Assembly: GCA_958448705.1 (NCBI GenBank)
Contig: CAUDEY010000002.1
Span: 62,001-126,000 of the forward strand
Source: UMGS1322 sp900550765
GTDB taxonomy: Bacteria; Bacillota; Clostridia; Christensenellales; QALW01
Direction: 5' to 3'
DNA length: 64,000 bases
Position numbers and translations under genes: made by a program. How positions within the stretch are numbered: position 1 is the stretch's first letter; each line of letters begins with the position of its first letter. The notes beneath the pieces were generated by a model that did no database searches, had not been told where the DNA came from, and was given only the letters and a program-made list of their open reading frames with translations. Below are positions 1 through 8,590 of the stretch, in pieces.

Positions 1-1655
1 GGAATTATCCGGGCATTACCGTGGAGGTGATGGAAGGAACCGTTACCGGAACGGATATGCGTTTGGCCGATCTTCCGGGCATTTACTCTCTTTCCTGCGT
101 TACGCAGGAGGAACGCGTAGCAAAAAATTATCTGCTGAAGGAAAAGCCGGAGCTAATCATCAATATACTTGACGCTTCAGCCATTCAGCGCGGCCTGTAT
201 TTGACCATGCAGCTGCTGGAATTTGATATTCCCGTAATCGCCGTGCTGAACATGATGGATCAGGTGGAAAAAGAGGGCGGAAGGATTGACTGCACCGGTC
301 TTTCGCGCATGCTGGGAATCCCGGTGCTGCCCATCAGCGCCCGCAGCGGAAAAAACGTAGACCGTTTGCTGGCGGCACTGCAAGCTCCGCCAAAAAAGAA
401 AAAGACACCCTTCGCACTGCCGGCGGCCATGCGTACCTCGCCGGAGGAAACCGCATCCTTTTATTACGGACACATCGACACGCTTTGCAAGAAAAACGTA
501 TTTTTAAAAAAACGGCCGAAAATTTCCCCGGCAGATCGGCTGTTGACCGGGCGCTTTACAGCGTTTCCGATGTTCCTGCTCATTATGGCTGCCGTACTGT
601 TTATAACCTTTTCTTTTTTAGGGCAGGCCGCCGCAAACGGCATTGAAATCTTTGTCGATTTTACCGCCGGTCAGCTGGACGCACTGTTGGGAAAACTGAA
701 TACCTCTCCGTTTCTTACTGCCCTGATATGCGACGGTATTTTAAACGGTGTGGGAAGCGTACTCTCCTTTCTGCCCTGTGTGCTGATCCTGTTCTTTCTT
801 CTGGCGCTTTTAGAGGATTCCGGCTATATGGCACGGGTTGCCTTTATCATGGATACGCCCATGCGCCGCTGCGGCTTTTCCGGCAAAGCCGTGGTACCGC
901 TGATCATGGGGCTCGGCTGCAGCGTCCCCGCGCTGCTCTCCTGCCGTACCTTAGAAGCCAATCGCCGCAGCACAGCTCTGGCGGTACCTTTTATCTCCTG
1001 CAGCGCCCGCCTGCCGGTATATCTGATGTTATCGAGCCTGTTCTTCCGACAGCCGTTTTTTATTCTGGTATTGCTGTATGCTTCCGGCTTGGGCGCGGCG
1101 CTGATGACGGGTTTTCTGAGCAAACAAAAGAGCGAACCGCCCTTTTTGCTGGAGCTTCCCCCCTACCGCCTGCCCAAGCTTTCCACGGTGATCAAGGATA
1201 TGCTGGATAAGGCTGCGGACTTTCTAAAGCGTGCTTTTACCATCATCTTTGCTGCCAGCACCGTTACCTGGCTGCTGGCCAATCTGGATTTTTCCCTGCA
1301 GTATACCACGGAAAACAGTATTTTATATCATATTGCCCAGGCAATGCTGCCGCTGTTCGTGCCCTTGGGCTTTTCCTGCTGGCAGCTGTGCGCGGCGCTG
1401 CTTGCAGGTATCAGTGCAAAAGAAGCGGTCATCAGCACCATGAGCGTGCTGGGTGTGACGGGTGCCGCCTTTACGCCGGCATCGGCACTTTCGTTTTTAT
1501 TCTTTTGTGCGCTGTACACCCCCTGCGTGGCGTCAATCTCTATTCTCTTTAAGGAATACGGCGCTAAAACCGCGTTCCTTTCGGCAGCGATGCAGACACT
1601 TACGGCCTATGCAGTTTCTTTCATCGTATACACGGCGGCCTGTTTGGTGCTTTAA
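1..1655 (+). CDS. feoB: Ferrous iron transport protein B (3' part, truncated by window start)
   Basis: FeoB is the inner-membrane Fe(II) permease with an N-terminal G domain. The reading frame is open from base 3, so the gene starts before the window and the P-loop (G1) is missing. What is visible: the switch region NYPGITVE, G3 motif DLPGIYSLS, G4 NMMD and G5 SARSG, then a linker and a polytopic membrane region with the two Gate-type hydrophobic repeats typical of FeoB (for example GLGCSVPALL and GISAKEAVIS). About 550 residues are present. The protein ends in a hydrophobic helix with no C-terminal FeoC-like tail. A FeoA partner would be expected upstream, outside the window. No clear terminator follows. 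Confidence 0.95.
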   Translation, partial: NYPGITVEVMEGTVTGTDMRLADLPGIYSLSCVTQEERVAKNYLLKEKPELIINILDASAIQRGLYLTMQLLEFDIPVIAVLNMMDQVEKEGGRIDCTGLSRMLGIPVLPISARSGKNVDRLLAALQAPPKKKKTPFALPAAMRTSPEETASFYYGHIDTLCKKNVFLKKRPKISPADRLLTGRFTAFPMFLLIMAAVLFITFSFLGQAAANGIEIFVDFTAGQLDALLGKLNTSPFLTALICDGILNGVGSVLSFLPCVLILFFLLALLEDSGYMARVAFIMDTPMRRCGFSGKAVVPLIMGLGCSVPALLSCRTLEANRRSTALAVPFISCSARLPVYLMLSSLFFRQPFFILVLLYASGLGAALMTGFLSKQKSEPPFLLELPPYRLPKLSTVIKDMLDKAADFLKRAFTIIFAASTVTWLLANLDFSLQYTTENSILYHIAQAMLPLFVPLGFSCWQLCAALLAGISAKEAVISTMSVLGVTGAAFTPASALSFLFFCALYTPCVASISILFKEYGAKTAFLSAAMQTLTAYAVSFIVYTAACLVL

Positions 1656-1790
1656 GGCCCCAGGTAAAATAGCACATTGCTCAGATACAGACATCCGCTG
1701 TTCTTTCTTCTTTACAGAATTCTATGTATATTTTTCGCCAAAAATACCATTGCTGCGGCAAAATCCGCCATGCGTTCTTTGTAAATAAAG

Positions 1791-1820
1791 TTGATTTTTT
1801 ACAGTGGAATATGGTATAAT
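1791..1820 (+). promoter_or_regulatory. Sigma-A-type promoter of the restriction-modification pair
   Basis: TTGATT at 1791-1796, an 18-base spacer and TATAAT at 1815-1820. The leader to the methyltransferase start (1939) is about 110 bases and contains a short GC-rich hairpin, stem CCGGCG/CGCCGG, at 1857-1873. Confidence 0.75.
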
Positions 1821-1938
1821 CATAAAAAGGGTTTTCCTGTCAGAAAATACTTAAGTCCGGCGCTTGACGCCGGCGGTATAGACAAAAAAAGATATATGCC
1901 TGCCCCTGCGGCGGCATCCCCTGAAAAGAAAGAATAGT

Positions 1939-2976
1939 ATGGAAAACAAAAACTTAGCAGATGCCCGGTCTGCAAAGAACGACGAATTCTATACCCGGTA
2001 TGAGGATATTCAAAATGAAATAAACGCTTATTGGGAATATGACGCCAACGTTTTCAGGAATAAGACGGTACTTTGCCCCTGTGATGATCCTGAACGGAGT
2101 AATTTTACAAAGTTTTTTATCCGGAATTTTGAGCGATTCGGATTAAAAAAGCTGATAAGTACATGTCTTACCTGCCAAAGCGAAGCACGCGGGGCAAAAG
2201 GAAAGATATTTACCCTTACCGCAGACTCCGTCGAAGCAATGAAACAAAACGGTATTGCGGTGCGGTCCCTCGACGGAAACGGGGATTTCCGAAGCGATGA
2301 GATCAAGGCCCTCCGAAACGAGGCGGATATGATTATAACAAACCCGCCTTTTTCCTTATACAGAGAATTTGCGGCATGGTTGGTTGAAAGCAAAAAAAAT
2401 TTTCTTATAATCGGCAATAAAAACAGCATTACCTATAAGGAAATCTTCCCTTTGATTCTGCGGGGCAGAATGTGGTCAGGCAAAAGCAGCTGGAGCGGGG
2501 GAATGTGGTTTGAAACAAAAAGCGCCTGCGATGCAGATAAAGTTATCAACGGAGTGAGCCTAAAAAATGTTTCGTCTGTTTGGTTTACAAACATGGAACA
2601 CGGGCAGCGCCATCAACCCCTTGCGCTGATGACAATGGCTGACAACATCAGGCGGAGCAAACACCGGAAAATACGGGAGGCCGGCTATCAAAGATATGAT
2701 AACTACGATGCCATTGAAGTGCCCTTTACCGACGCCATCCCCGACGATTATGACGGCGTTATGGGGGTTCCCATTACCTTTTTGGAAAAACACTGCCCCG
2801 AGCAGTTTCAGATCCTCGGTGCAACCGAGAGCGAGGGAAAGGGCTTTTCCAACGGCCTGTGGGACGAGCACTCGGCAGCAGCGCAGCCATTAATCCAGGG
2901 AAAACGGATCTATAAAAGGATCTTCATCAAACGAATCCGTCCGATAGATACTGCCGAAAGGAGAAAAGAAAGATGA
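1939..2976 (+). CDS. Adenine-specific DNA methyltransferase, EcoRI family
   Basis: Predicted N6-adenine DNA methyltransferase (345 aa). The family is recognised from the N-terminus (KNDEFYTRYEDI, then a CDDPERSNFTKFF segment where the cofactor site lies) and the catalytic motif IV NPPF at residues 135-138, followed by SLYREF. This is the M.EcoRI-like family, in which the methylase is usually single-domain and of about this size. It is the first gene of a two-gene unit: its stop overlaps the start of the next gene (ATGA, 2973-2976), indicating translational coupling. The start has an A/G-rich leader (GAAAAGAAAGAA) rather than a perfect Shine-Dalgarno. Its specificity cannot be read from the sequence. 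An orphan methylase role is possible if the downstream gene is not a nuclease. Confidence 0.88.
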   Translation: MENKNLADARSAKNDEFYTRYEDIQNEINAYWEYDANVFRNKTVLCPCDDPERSNFTKFFIRNFERFGLKKLISTCLTCQSEARGAKGKIFTLTADSVEAMKQNGIAVRSLDGNGDFRSDEIKALRNEADMIITNPPFSLYREFAAWLVESKKNFLIIGNKNSITYKEIFPLILRGRMWSGKSSWSGGMWFETKSACDADKVINGVSLKNVSSVWFTNMEHGQRHQPLALMTMADNIRRSKHRKIREAGYQRYDNYDAIEVPFTDAIPDDYDGVMGVPITFLEKHCPEQFQILGATESEGKGFSNGLWDEHSAAAQPLIQGKRIYKRIFIKRIRPIDTAERRKER

Positions 2977-3575
2977 TAACCCCATCAGATACTATCCTGT
3001 ACAAATTATCCGACGCACAAATCAAAGAATGCATCCAGAACGCTTTCTACCTGACCGATTTTATAACAGACCGTTCCGATCTGCACAGCCGTTCTTTTTT
3101 GGAAAAATTTATGGATGTGCTTCTGGGCGAAATCAGTGAAAGAATGGTCATAGAATGGCTGCGCAGCAACGGTAAGTACGCCGAATCCGCCGTGGATAAA
3201 CGTTCCGAACATCCCGACCTGGGCCATGATATCTGGATAAAAAACACAAAGGGCAAAATTTCTAAGTGTTCGGTAAAATCATCGATTTCCGGCTTAAAAT
3301 CCGATATGAAAGATATTCTTTCTATTTTTAGCCCCGCCTTCAAAACAGAGGAAATCCGGGATATAAACATTCAGGTATATTTCTGGCTCAAACTTTATGA
3401 TAAACCCAGAATATCTGTGCCTTCGGAAAATAACGCAGCCATAATCGGATGGATGAAAGACAGCGATCTCAGAAACTGCGCGGAACAGCCATACGCTACG
3501 GAATCCCGCCCTAAGCTTGACCTGCGCCTTAACCAAATGCGGCCGATGAACGATCTGCTGCAATATCTTTTATAA
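2973..3575 (+). CDS. Candidate restriction endonuclease partner (PD-(D/E)XK-like)
   Basis: A 200-residue protein translated from an ATG overlapping the methyltransferase stop. I do not recognise a named family. Position directly behind an EcoRI-type methylase makes a cognate type II nuclease the simplest reading. A possible PD-(D/E)XK core is visible: a helix with GEISERMVIEW (E57), then PDLGHD (D82/D86), a short beta-turn, and SVKSS with K102. The acidic residue before the lysine is replaced by Ser, so the motif is imperfect. No signal peptide or membrane segment. Alternatives are a methylase accessory protein or a solitary DNA-binding protein. Nuclease activity is inference. Confidence 0.6.
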   Translation: MITPSDTILYKLSDAQIKECIQNAFYLTDFITDRSDLHSRSFLEKFMDVLLGEISERMVIEWLRSNGKYAESAVDKRSEHPDLGHDIWIKNTKGKISKCSVKSSISGLKSDMKDILSIFSPAFKTEEIRDINIQVYFWLKLYDKPRISVPSENNAAIIGWMKDSDLRNCAEQPYATESRPKLDLRLNQMRPMNDLLQYLL

Positions 3576-3702
3576 AAAGAACTTTTTTAGAAAAAGCGAA
3601 ATCAATCCGTTTAATACCAAGACGGATTTTAAAATGCAAAAACTTTACTGATCGATTTTATGGATAATTTTTTCATTAAAAATCAAGATCTTCCGCATAA
3701 AA

Positions 3703-3770
3703 GCCTCTTTTGAAGCGGCAAAACACAAGGTTGAATAAACGGAGAGAAAAACGCCGGCACAAAAGCAAGA
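3703..3770 (+). repeat. Degenerate interspersed repeat, copy 1
   Basis: Contains GGCAAAACACAAGG (3717-3730), then AGAGA and CCGGCACA. The same ordered blocks recur at 11781-11820 and, in the opposite orientation and less exactly, at 62470-62560. Too decayed here to form a long hairpin. Confidence 0.5.
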
Positions 3771-3810
3771 TTTCAGGGAAAGACCTCTTTTTCCTGTTTT
3801 GCGGTCACTT

Positions 3811-3860
3811 ACAGGCTCCCCTTATCAGGGGAGTTTTCGCCGCCAGGCGACTGCGGGGCA
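3811..3860 (+). repeat. Double palindromic intergenic element
   Basis: Two adjacent hairpins: CTCCCC/GGGGAG (3816-3821 with 3828-3833) and TCGCC/GGCGA (3837-3841 with 3846-3850), followed by CTGCGGGG. This arrangement resembles short palindromic repeats common between genes of gut Clostridia. It is not followed by a clean T tract, so a terminator role is less likely. Confidence 0.5.
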
Positions 3861-4137
3861 GTCTGAATTTTTTCCCTTCCCCGGCCTCGCGGACTCAAGG
3901 AAAGCCAAAGAAGCATTGTAAACTTTCAAACGAAAATCTGATCCGATAACCGCCTCTTATCCGAAAAGATGGAAGTCCGGCCGGTTTTAAAATAAGGCAT
4001 TCACGAAAACCTGGTTTGTTCATTAAAAGGGCGGAGAAAGAATTTCTATCAGGAAATAAATTCTATGATTTAAAATGCTTTCTCTGCCGCAAAAATTCTC
4101 GAATGAAAACTCCCGCACCCGGCTGATCTTAAAAGAA

Positions 4138-4167
4138 TTGATAACCGCAAAGAAAATATGGTATAAT
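4138..4167 (+). promoter_or_regulatory. hflX promoter
   Basis: TTGATA (4138-4143), 18-base spacer, TATAAT (4162-4167). The leader to the GTG start at 4313 is about 140 bases. Confidence 0.75.
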
Positions 4168-4312
4168 AAAGAAAACTATTTTAGAAAATACGGCTTATTG
4201 ATTCAGGTTTTTCCTCTAAATTCCTTCAACAAAATGACGTATAGCTACAGCAAACATTCTGCATCAAGCCGCAGCAGCATTAATCTTTTCTGCGGCAGGA
4301 AAGGATCTTTTT

Positions 4313-6037
4313 GTGATAAACGGAACAATAAAAGGCATCAAACAAACGATAAAAGAAAGAATAGAAGCGCTGGAAAAACTGCCGGCAGACGGTTCAGTCT
4401 TTCTTTCCCCTTCCTTAGCGTATGAAATGGGTGAAATTACAAAAAAAATCGGCAGAGAGCTCTGCGTATATGTTTCCCGCGGAGGCGAAATTCTGTATCT
4501 TTCTCTCGGTGAGGGCGATCGAGCTGATCTTGCAGATATCCGCCTGCGGCGCAGTGAAAACAGGCTTTCAGGTCTGCGCTGTATTCACACGCATCCCGGC
4601 GGCAGCGGTATGCTCTCCGCAGTGGATATCGAAAGCCTGAAAAAGCTTCGCTTTGACGCGATGTGCGCCATAGGCGTGGATGAAAACGGAACTACCGATG
4701 TTTCCGCCGCCGTACTTGATCAAAGCGAACAGGGTTTTGCGCTGTTTACAGCAAAAAATGTTTCCGCAATTCCCCAGGAAAAATGGCTTGCGGCAATAAA
4801 AGACGCAGACAGGCAGATTCGCCATGAAGCGATCCGCACAGAGGAACCTGCAAGAGAACGCGTGCTGCTGATGGGACATGACGCTGCCTCCCTTGAAGAA
4901 TTAGAGCGGCTTACCGATACTGCCGGCGGTGAGACCGTATATAAAGCCATACAAAAAAATGCTTCGGGCATGCTGGGAAAGGGAAAAATCGCTGAACTTG
5001 CCCTTACCGTACAGGCTCAAAACATCCAACTGGCAATCTATGACGACGATCTGACCGTTGCACAGCAGCGAATGCTGGAGGAAGAGCTGGGTATCCGCGT
5101 CATCGACCGAACGGCGCTGATTCTTGATATCTTCGCCCTGCGTGCAGCTACCCGGGAAGGAAAAATGCAGGTAGAGCTGGCACAGCTGCAATACCGGCTT
5201 TCCCGGTTAAAAGGCGAAGGACTGGCGCTCTCCCGGCAAGGCGGCGGCATCGGCACCCGCGGTCCGGGAGAAGAAAAACTGGAAACCGATCGGCGCCATA
5301 TCAACCGTAGAATCTACGAGTTAAAAACACAGCTTTCCCAGCTTTCCCAACGCCGCGGTCTTATGCGTAAACAGCGAAAGAAACAAGAGCTTCCGCAGGT
5401 AGCGCTGGTAGGCTATACTAACGCCGGCAAAAGCACACTGCTGCAAGCACTCTCAGGCTGCGACGTATTTTGCGAGGACAAACTGTTTGCTACGCTCGAT
5501 CCTCTGACACGCCGGTGTGAGATCGAAAAAAATGTCCAAATCTGCATCACCGACACAGTAGGATTTATCAAAAAATTGCCGCATCAATTGGTAGAGGCCT
5601 TCCGTTCCACCTTAGAGGAAGCTGTTTTTGCTGATCTTCTGCTGCATGTATGTGATGGTTCCAGTAAAGAGCTGTTCCCGCAAATGGCTGCTGTGGAAAC
5701 AGTTTTAGAGCAGATCGGTGCGGCGGCGCTTCCAAGGATCACTGTAATTAATAAAATAGATTCCGCCGCAGAACTTCCTGCCGTAAAGGATGCCGTCTAT
5801 ATTTCTGCAAAAACAGGAACAGGAATAGATGAATTAAAACAGCGCATTGCCGAAGCTTTAAAGGAAACACGCTGTGAAGCCACCGTGTTTGTTCCGTATA
5901 CGAAAGGCGATATCCTGGCCTATATCCATGCAAAGGGAACCATTCTTTCCCTTGAGCATTTAAAGGAAGGAACACAGCTCACCTTTTCCGCACCGAAAGA
6001 AGAGGTAAGCCGAATTCGCGCCCGGCTGGAAAAGTAA
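4313..6037 (+). CDS. hflX: GTPase HflX with JAB-like N-terminal extension
   Basis: Ribosome-associated GTPase that splits or rescues stalled ribosomes. 574 aa, longer than the ~420 aa of E. coli HflX because of a ~190-residue N-terminal part carrying HTHPGGSG (residues 92-99), a metal-site-like motif of the JAB/MPN kind. The HflX N-domain follows (GKGKIAEL region), then the coiled linker with GIGTRGPGE and a G domain: P-loop GYTNAGKST (367-375), DTVGF (414-418), NKID (480-483). The GTG start is chosen because AGGAAAGGA lies seven bases upstream. Own promoter upstream, hairpin terminator downstream, convergent with spoIIID. Whether the JAB-like part is catalytic is unknown. Confidence 0.95.
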   Translation: MINGTIKGIKQTIKERIEALEKLPADGSVFLSPSLAYEMGEITKKIGRELCVYVSRGGEILYLSLGEGDRADLADIRLRRSENRLSGLRCIHTHPGGSGMLSAVDIESLKKLRFDAMCAIGVDENGTTDVSAAVLDQSEQGFALFTAKNVSAIPQEKWLAAIKDADRQIRHEAIRTEEPARERVLLMGHDAASLEELERLTDTAGGETVYKAIQKNASGMLGKGKIAELALTVQAQNIQLAIYDDDLTVAQQRMLEEELGIRVIDRTALILDIFALRAATREGKMQVELAQLQYRLSRLKGEGLALSRQGGGIGTRGPGEEKLETDRRHINRRIYELKTQLSQLSQRRGLMRKQRKKQELPQVALVGYTNAGKSTLLQALSGCDVFCEDKLFATLDPLTRRCEIEKNVQICITDTVGFIKKLPHQLVEAFRSTLEEAVFADLLLHVCDGSSKELFPQMAAVETVLEQIGAAALPRITVINKIDSAAELPAVKDAVYISAKTGTGIDELKQRIAEALKETRCEATVFVPYTKGDILAYIHAKGTILSLEHLKEGTQLTFSAPKEEVSRIRARLEK

Positions 6038-6047
6038 CGGCCTGCCC

Positions 6048-6089
6048 AGCTTTTGCTCTATAAGCATCGCTAAAAGCCTGCCTTTTCTT
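6048..6089 (+). terminator. Terminator after hflX
   Basis: Imperfect stem AGCTTTTGC / GCTAAAAGC (6048-6056 with 6069-6077) followed by a T-rich tract. It lies between the convergent hflX and spoIIID ends. Confidence 0.55.
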
Positions 6090-6110
6090 TAGCCTGGAAA
6101 GAGATCGGAT

Positions 6111-6374
6111 TCAACATTTTTCCTTTAAAGCCTTATACTTCTCTCTTGTTGCAATGCCGCCGCGTATATGCCGTTCATCCTTATGTTCTTCCAGTATTTT
6201 TTTTACCTGCTGAAACAGAGGGGCATTTATATGCTCCAGCCTCTGGGTAACATCCTTATGTACCGTGCTTTTACTGATGCCGAACTTTTTTGCCGCACCG
6301 CGCACAGTATCCTGTGTCTGCACAATATAAGCGGCAAGCTCCACAGCACGCTGTTCGATAGAAGAATCAAACAT
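6111..6374 (-). CDS. spoIIID: Stage III sporulation transcriptional regulator SpoIIID
   Basis: Small DNA-binding regulator (87 aa) that redirects the mother-cell sigma-E programme and helps switch on sigK. The whole protein matches the family: N-terminal helix (IEQRAVELAAYI), central HTH with TVRGAAKKFGISKSTVHKDV, then the conserved LEHINAPLFQQV segment and a basic tail. GGAGG lies nine bases before the ATG but sits inside a hairpin (see 6382-6427), so translation is probably controlled. Located downstream of a lipoprotein-XRE pair on the same strand. Confidence 0.95.
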   Translation of the reverse strand: MFDSSIEQRAVELAAYIVQTQDTVRGAAKKFGISKSTVHKDVTQRLEHINAPLFQQVKKILEEHKDERHIRGGIATREKYKALKEKC

Positions 6375-6381
6375 AAAAAAA

Positions 6382-6427
6382 CCTCCGCATTGGGAATACT
6401 TTATTAAAAAATATTCCTATGCCGAGG
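6382..6427 (-). promoter_or_regulatory. Hairpin sequestering the spoIIID ribosome binding site
   Basis: Inverted repeat on the mRNA strand: CCTCGGCATAGGAATA pairs with TATTCCCAATGCGGAGG around a short A/T loop, with one mismatch and one bulge. The GGAGG of spoIIID forms the 3' end of the stem and a run of seven T follows, ending at the ATG. It can act as an SD-blocking helix or as an intrinsic terminator/attenuator. Confidence 0.65.
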
Positions 6428-6485
6428 GGATTAGAACTGGCTTATACGATTATTTTATACACCGCAGGCGCTTCGGAAGAGCAAA

Positions 6486-7016
6486 TCAAAACAAATAGCG
6501 CGTACGATTTAGATTTTCAAAACGGAACAGAACATATTCTTCGCCGTCTTTAATAAAATCGCTGCAATACGTATAAAAATATCTGCCGTAATAAATTTTG
6601 ATAGGAATCGTCAGGTCACAGTCACTGGTCTGCGTCTGATCAATAGATCCGTAACCCACAGTAATGCCCCGCTCAATATCTGTAAGTTCCGAACGGATAC
6701 CGCCGTCGGAAATCTCCGTATCATAGCAGGCAAAAAGAGAAAGCAGCAAATCCTTTTCCGCATCACTGAGTTTTACATCACTGGAAAATTCAAAAGAGAT
6801 AAATTCCGGCTTTTTTTTCAGGTTAGCGTCGATCACAGCGTTAACGGTCATATCTGTAGCTTCGAAATATGCTTTTGCCAAACCGGAAATATTTTCAGGA
6901 ATTTCAATGCTTACTCCCATCACCTGATGCGGCGGTACGGCAACATGTTCCACGTTCTGTTTACAGCCGGCAAACAGCAGCGGCAGCAGTAAAAGCAAAG
7001 GGATCAGTTTTTTCAT
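6486..7016 (-). CDS. Putative lipoprotein
   Basis: 176 aa with a short signal sequence (Lys-Lys then a leucine-rich core) and lipobox LFAGC, so Cys18 would be lipidated after signal peptidase II cleavage. The mature part is a soluble alpha/beta-like domain of about 155 residues that I do not recognise. It has an acidic segment around DVKLSDAEKD and two isolated cysteines. It starts three bases after the stop of an XRE regulator on the same strand, so the two form an operon. Function unknown. An extracytoplasmic sensor or substrate-binding role would be speculation. Confidence 0.85.
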   Translation of the reverse strand: MKKLIPLLLLLPLLFAGCKQNVEHVAVPPHQVMGVSIEIPENISGLAKAYFEATDMTVNAVIDANLKKKPEFISFEFSSDVKLSDAEKDLLLSLFACYDTEISDGGIRSELTDIERGITVGYGSIDQTQTSDCDLTIPIKIYYGRYFYTYCSDFIKDGEEYVLFRFENLNRTRYLF

Positions 7017-7019
7017 AAA

Positions 7020-7334
7020 TTACTCCATCAATTTTTCTATCGCCTTATTCAGCGCTTTGCGCTGGGCTTTTGTTAAAATTTTTCCCTTATAGGTAAGTAC
7101 CGAAGGACCTTCCAGCAGACTGCAGATATCTGCGGCATCATCCCGGCCAATCAGATATTCCACCGAAGCGCCGAAAAAGTCAGCTATTTTACAAAGCTGG
7201 TCCATATCCGGCCGGCGCTCGCCGGTTTCATATTTTGTTAGGGTGGACCTCTCAATTCCCAGATATTTAGAAAGCTCCCCCTGCGTAAGTCCGGCTTCAG
7301 TTCTTAACAGCCTGATTCTTTCGGCAGGAAACAT
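7020..7334 (-). CDS. XRE-family transcriptional regulator
   Basis: 104 aa. The Cro/C1-type HTH spans about residues 5-62, with RLLRTEAGLTQGELSKYLG and STLTKYETGERRPD, then the usual LIGRDD boundary. The ~40-residue C-terminal tail is basic and amphipathic (AQRKALNKAIEKL). GAGGTGA lies seven bases before the ATG. First gene of a two-gene operon with the lipoprotein and preceded by a good promoter (7356-7384). It probably regulates that pair. The ligand is unknown. Confidence 0.9.
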   Translation of the reverse strand: MFPAERIRLLRTEAGLTQGELSKYLGIERSTLTKYETGERRPDMDQLCKIADFFGASVEYLIGRDDAADICSLLEGPSVLTYKGKILTKAQRKALNKAIEKLME

Positions 7335-7355
7335 AACACATCACCTCATTTTTAT

Positions 7356-7384
7356 ATTATACAATAGGAAACGGTTAATTGCAA
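7356..7384 (-). promoter_or_regulatory. Promoter of the XRE-lipoprotein operon
   Basis: On the minus strand TTGCAA, 17-base spacer, TATAAT (plus-strand positions 7379-7384 and 7356-7361). Confidence 0.75.
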
Positions 7385-7448
7385 TTATTTATTGTGTGTT
7401 ACAACAAAGAAATGTTTGTGAAATCTTTTATATCCGGCATGCCTGTAC

Positions 7449-7477
7449 TTTACAGAATGTAAAAAATTTTGTATGAT
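7449..7477 (+). promoter_or_regulatory. Promoter of the membrane-protein gene
   Basis: TTTACA (7449-7454), 17-base spacer, TATGAT (7472-7477), about 60 bases before the TTG start at 7539. Confidence 0.7.
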
Positions 7478-7538
7478 ATATTTTTAAGGAAGGCGTGCTT
7501 CCCCTACAGACACTTTGCCGGCAAAGGAGTTAAAAAGA

Positions 7539-8576
7539 TTGAAAAATACGGTCTCATTTAAAAGCTCGTTTCAAAAAATGAAAGAGCTGATCAAACAGTC
7601 GCAGGGAAAATTCATGGCCGCCGTAGTATTGGTACTGATCCCTGTTTTGCTGATCAGCTGCTACTGTGCCTTTGTACTGTACAAGGATTTTACTATTGAT
7701 TATTCTGTGCTGGATACGTTTGATTATACAACCATGATGTCCTGGCAGCAAAAGGATTGGAATGCTTTTTACGAGGCTTACGCCAACGCTGTACCGCTGA
7801 CGGACAGTTCTTTTTCCACTGCAGACACCGTACTGCAGCTCATCGGATATTTTTTGGGCATTTTTATCGATATCTTTGTAATCCTGCTGGCACTGAACTT
7901 ACTGGTAAAAAAACAAACCGCTGAAACAGGCGGAATGATCCGTCAAGCCCTGAGAAAAATCCTTCCTATGGTAGTGGTCAGCATCTTCTATAACTGGATT
8001 GGCCAGCTGGCACAGTCACTGATGGTTTCTTCTGCCTTTTCAATGACAATCGTCACGCATATTTTCGGTTCAACAGGGCTGGCGATCTCGCTTTCTTTGG
8101 CTGTCCTGCAGCTGATAGTAATTGCTTTACTGGTTTCCTGGCTGCTGTTATATATCTATTACACCAGTATTACCGTATGTATCGGGCGCACGCGTCTGAT
8201 GCTTTCCTTCAGCTATGCGCGGGAAATTTTGCGCGGCAGAAGTTTTCGGCAGGCACTGCATATCATTCCTTGGGTAACCGCTACTTTTCTAATTCCTTCC
8301 TATTTACAGATATTCGGTATGTTCTGCATGTCTGATCCCGCAGTGGGTCTTGCCCTTACCGGAATCGCTGCCGTTATGCAGATCATAGCAGGCGCTTGTA
8401 TGTGGATGTTTCTGGTTCCGGAATACTTTGAATTGGAAAAGCAGAGCGGCATCCAGGAAAAAATACGCGACGTTGTGGCACAAGCTATGGAGCGTGCGCG
8501 GCAAGGAAAGGACGCACAGCCTAAAAATGAGGCTCCGGGTGAAGAAAAGGATGCCTCTGAAGATGAAAAAAAATAA
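7539..8576 (+). CDS. Polytopic membrane protein of unknown function
   Basis: 345 aa from a TTG start at 7539, preferred over the upstream TTG at 7515 because AAAGGAGT sits nine bases before it. About six membrane segments: one after a basic N-terminus, a large extracytoplasmic loop (roughly residues 55-95), two in the middle, then a cluster near the C-terminus. The tail is cytoplasmic, helical and highly charged, ending in a Glu/Lys-rich stretch. The arrangement resembles uncharacterised Clostridia membrane proteins of the glycerophosphoryl-diester-phosphodiesterase-membrane-domain type, but I cannot assign it. Lies 77 bases upstream of lon, which has its own promoter. Confidence 0.8.
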   Translation: MKNTVSFKSSFQKMKELIKQSQGKFMAAVVLVLIPVLLISCYCAFVLYKDFTIDYSVLDTFDYTTMMSWQQKDWNAFYEAYANAVPLTDSSFSTADTVLQLIGYFLGIFIDIFVILLALNLLVKKQTAETGGMIRQALRKILPMVVVSIFYNWIGQLAQSLMVSSAFSMTIVTHIFGSTGLAISLSLAVLQLIVIALLVSWLLLYIYYTSITVCIGRTRLMLSFSYAREILRGRSFRQALHIIPWVTATFLIPSYLQIFGMFCMSDPAVGLALTGIAAVMQIIAGACMWMFLVPEYFELEKQSGIQEKIRDVVAQAMERARQGKDAQPKNEAPGEEKDASEDEKK

Positions 8577-8590
8577 AAATCCCCGCAGAG

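Larger units (their letters stand above)
3576..4312 (+). other. 737-base intergenic region with repeats and the hflX promoter
   Basis: No convincing gene. A weak hairpin (ATCCGT/ACGGAT, about 3604-3630) may terminate the upstream pair. A degenerate copy of an interspersed repeat lies at 3703-3770 and a double palindrome at 3811-3860. The last 175 bases hold the hflX promoter and leader. Confidence 0.6.

Noticed and set aside
3710..4425. Two plus-strand frames of 79 and 116 codons between the R-M pair and hflX
   Set aside because: They cross repeats and the hflX promoter, have no ribosome binding site, and their residue composition is not protein-like.
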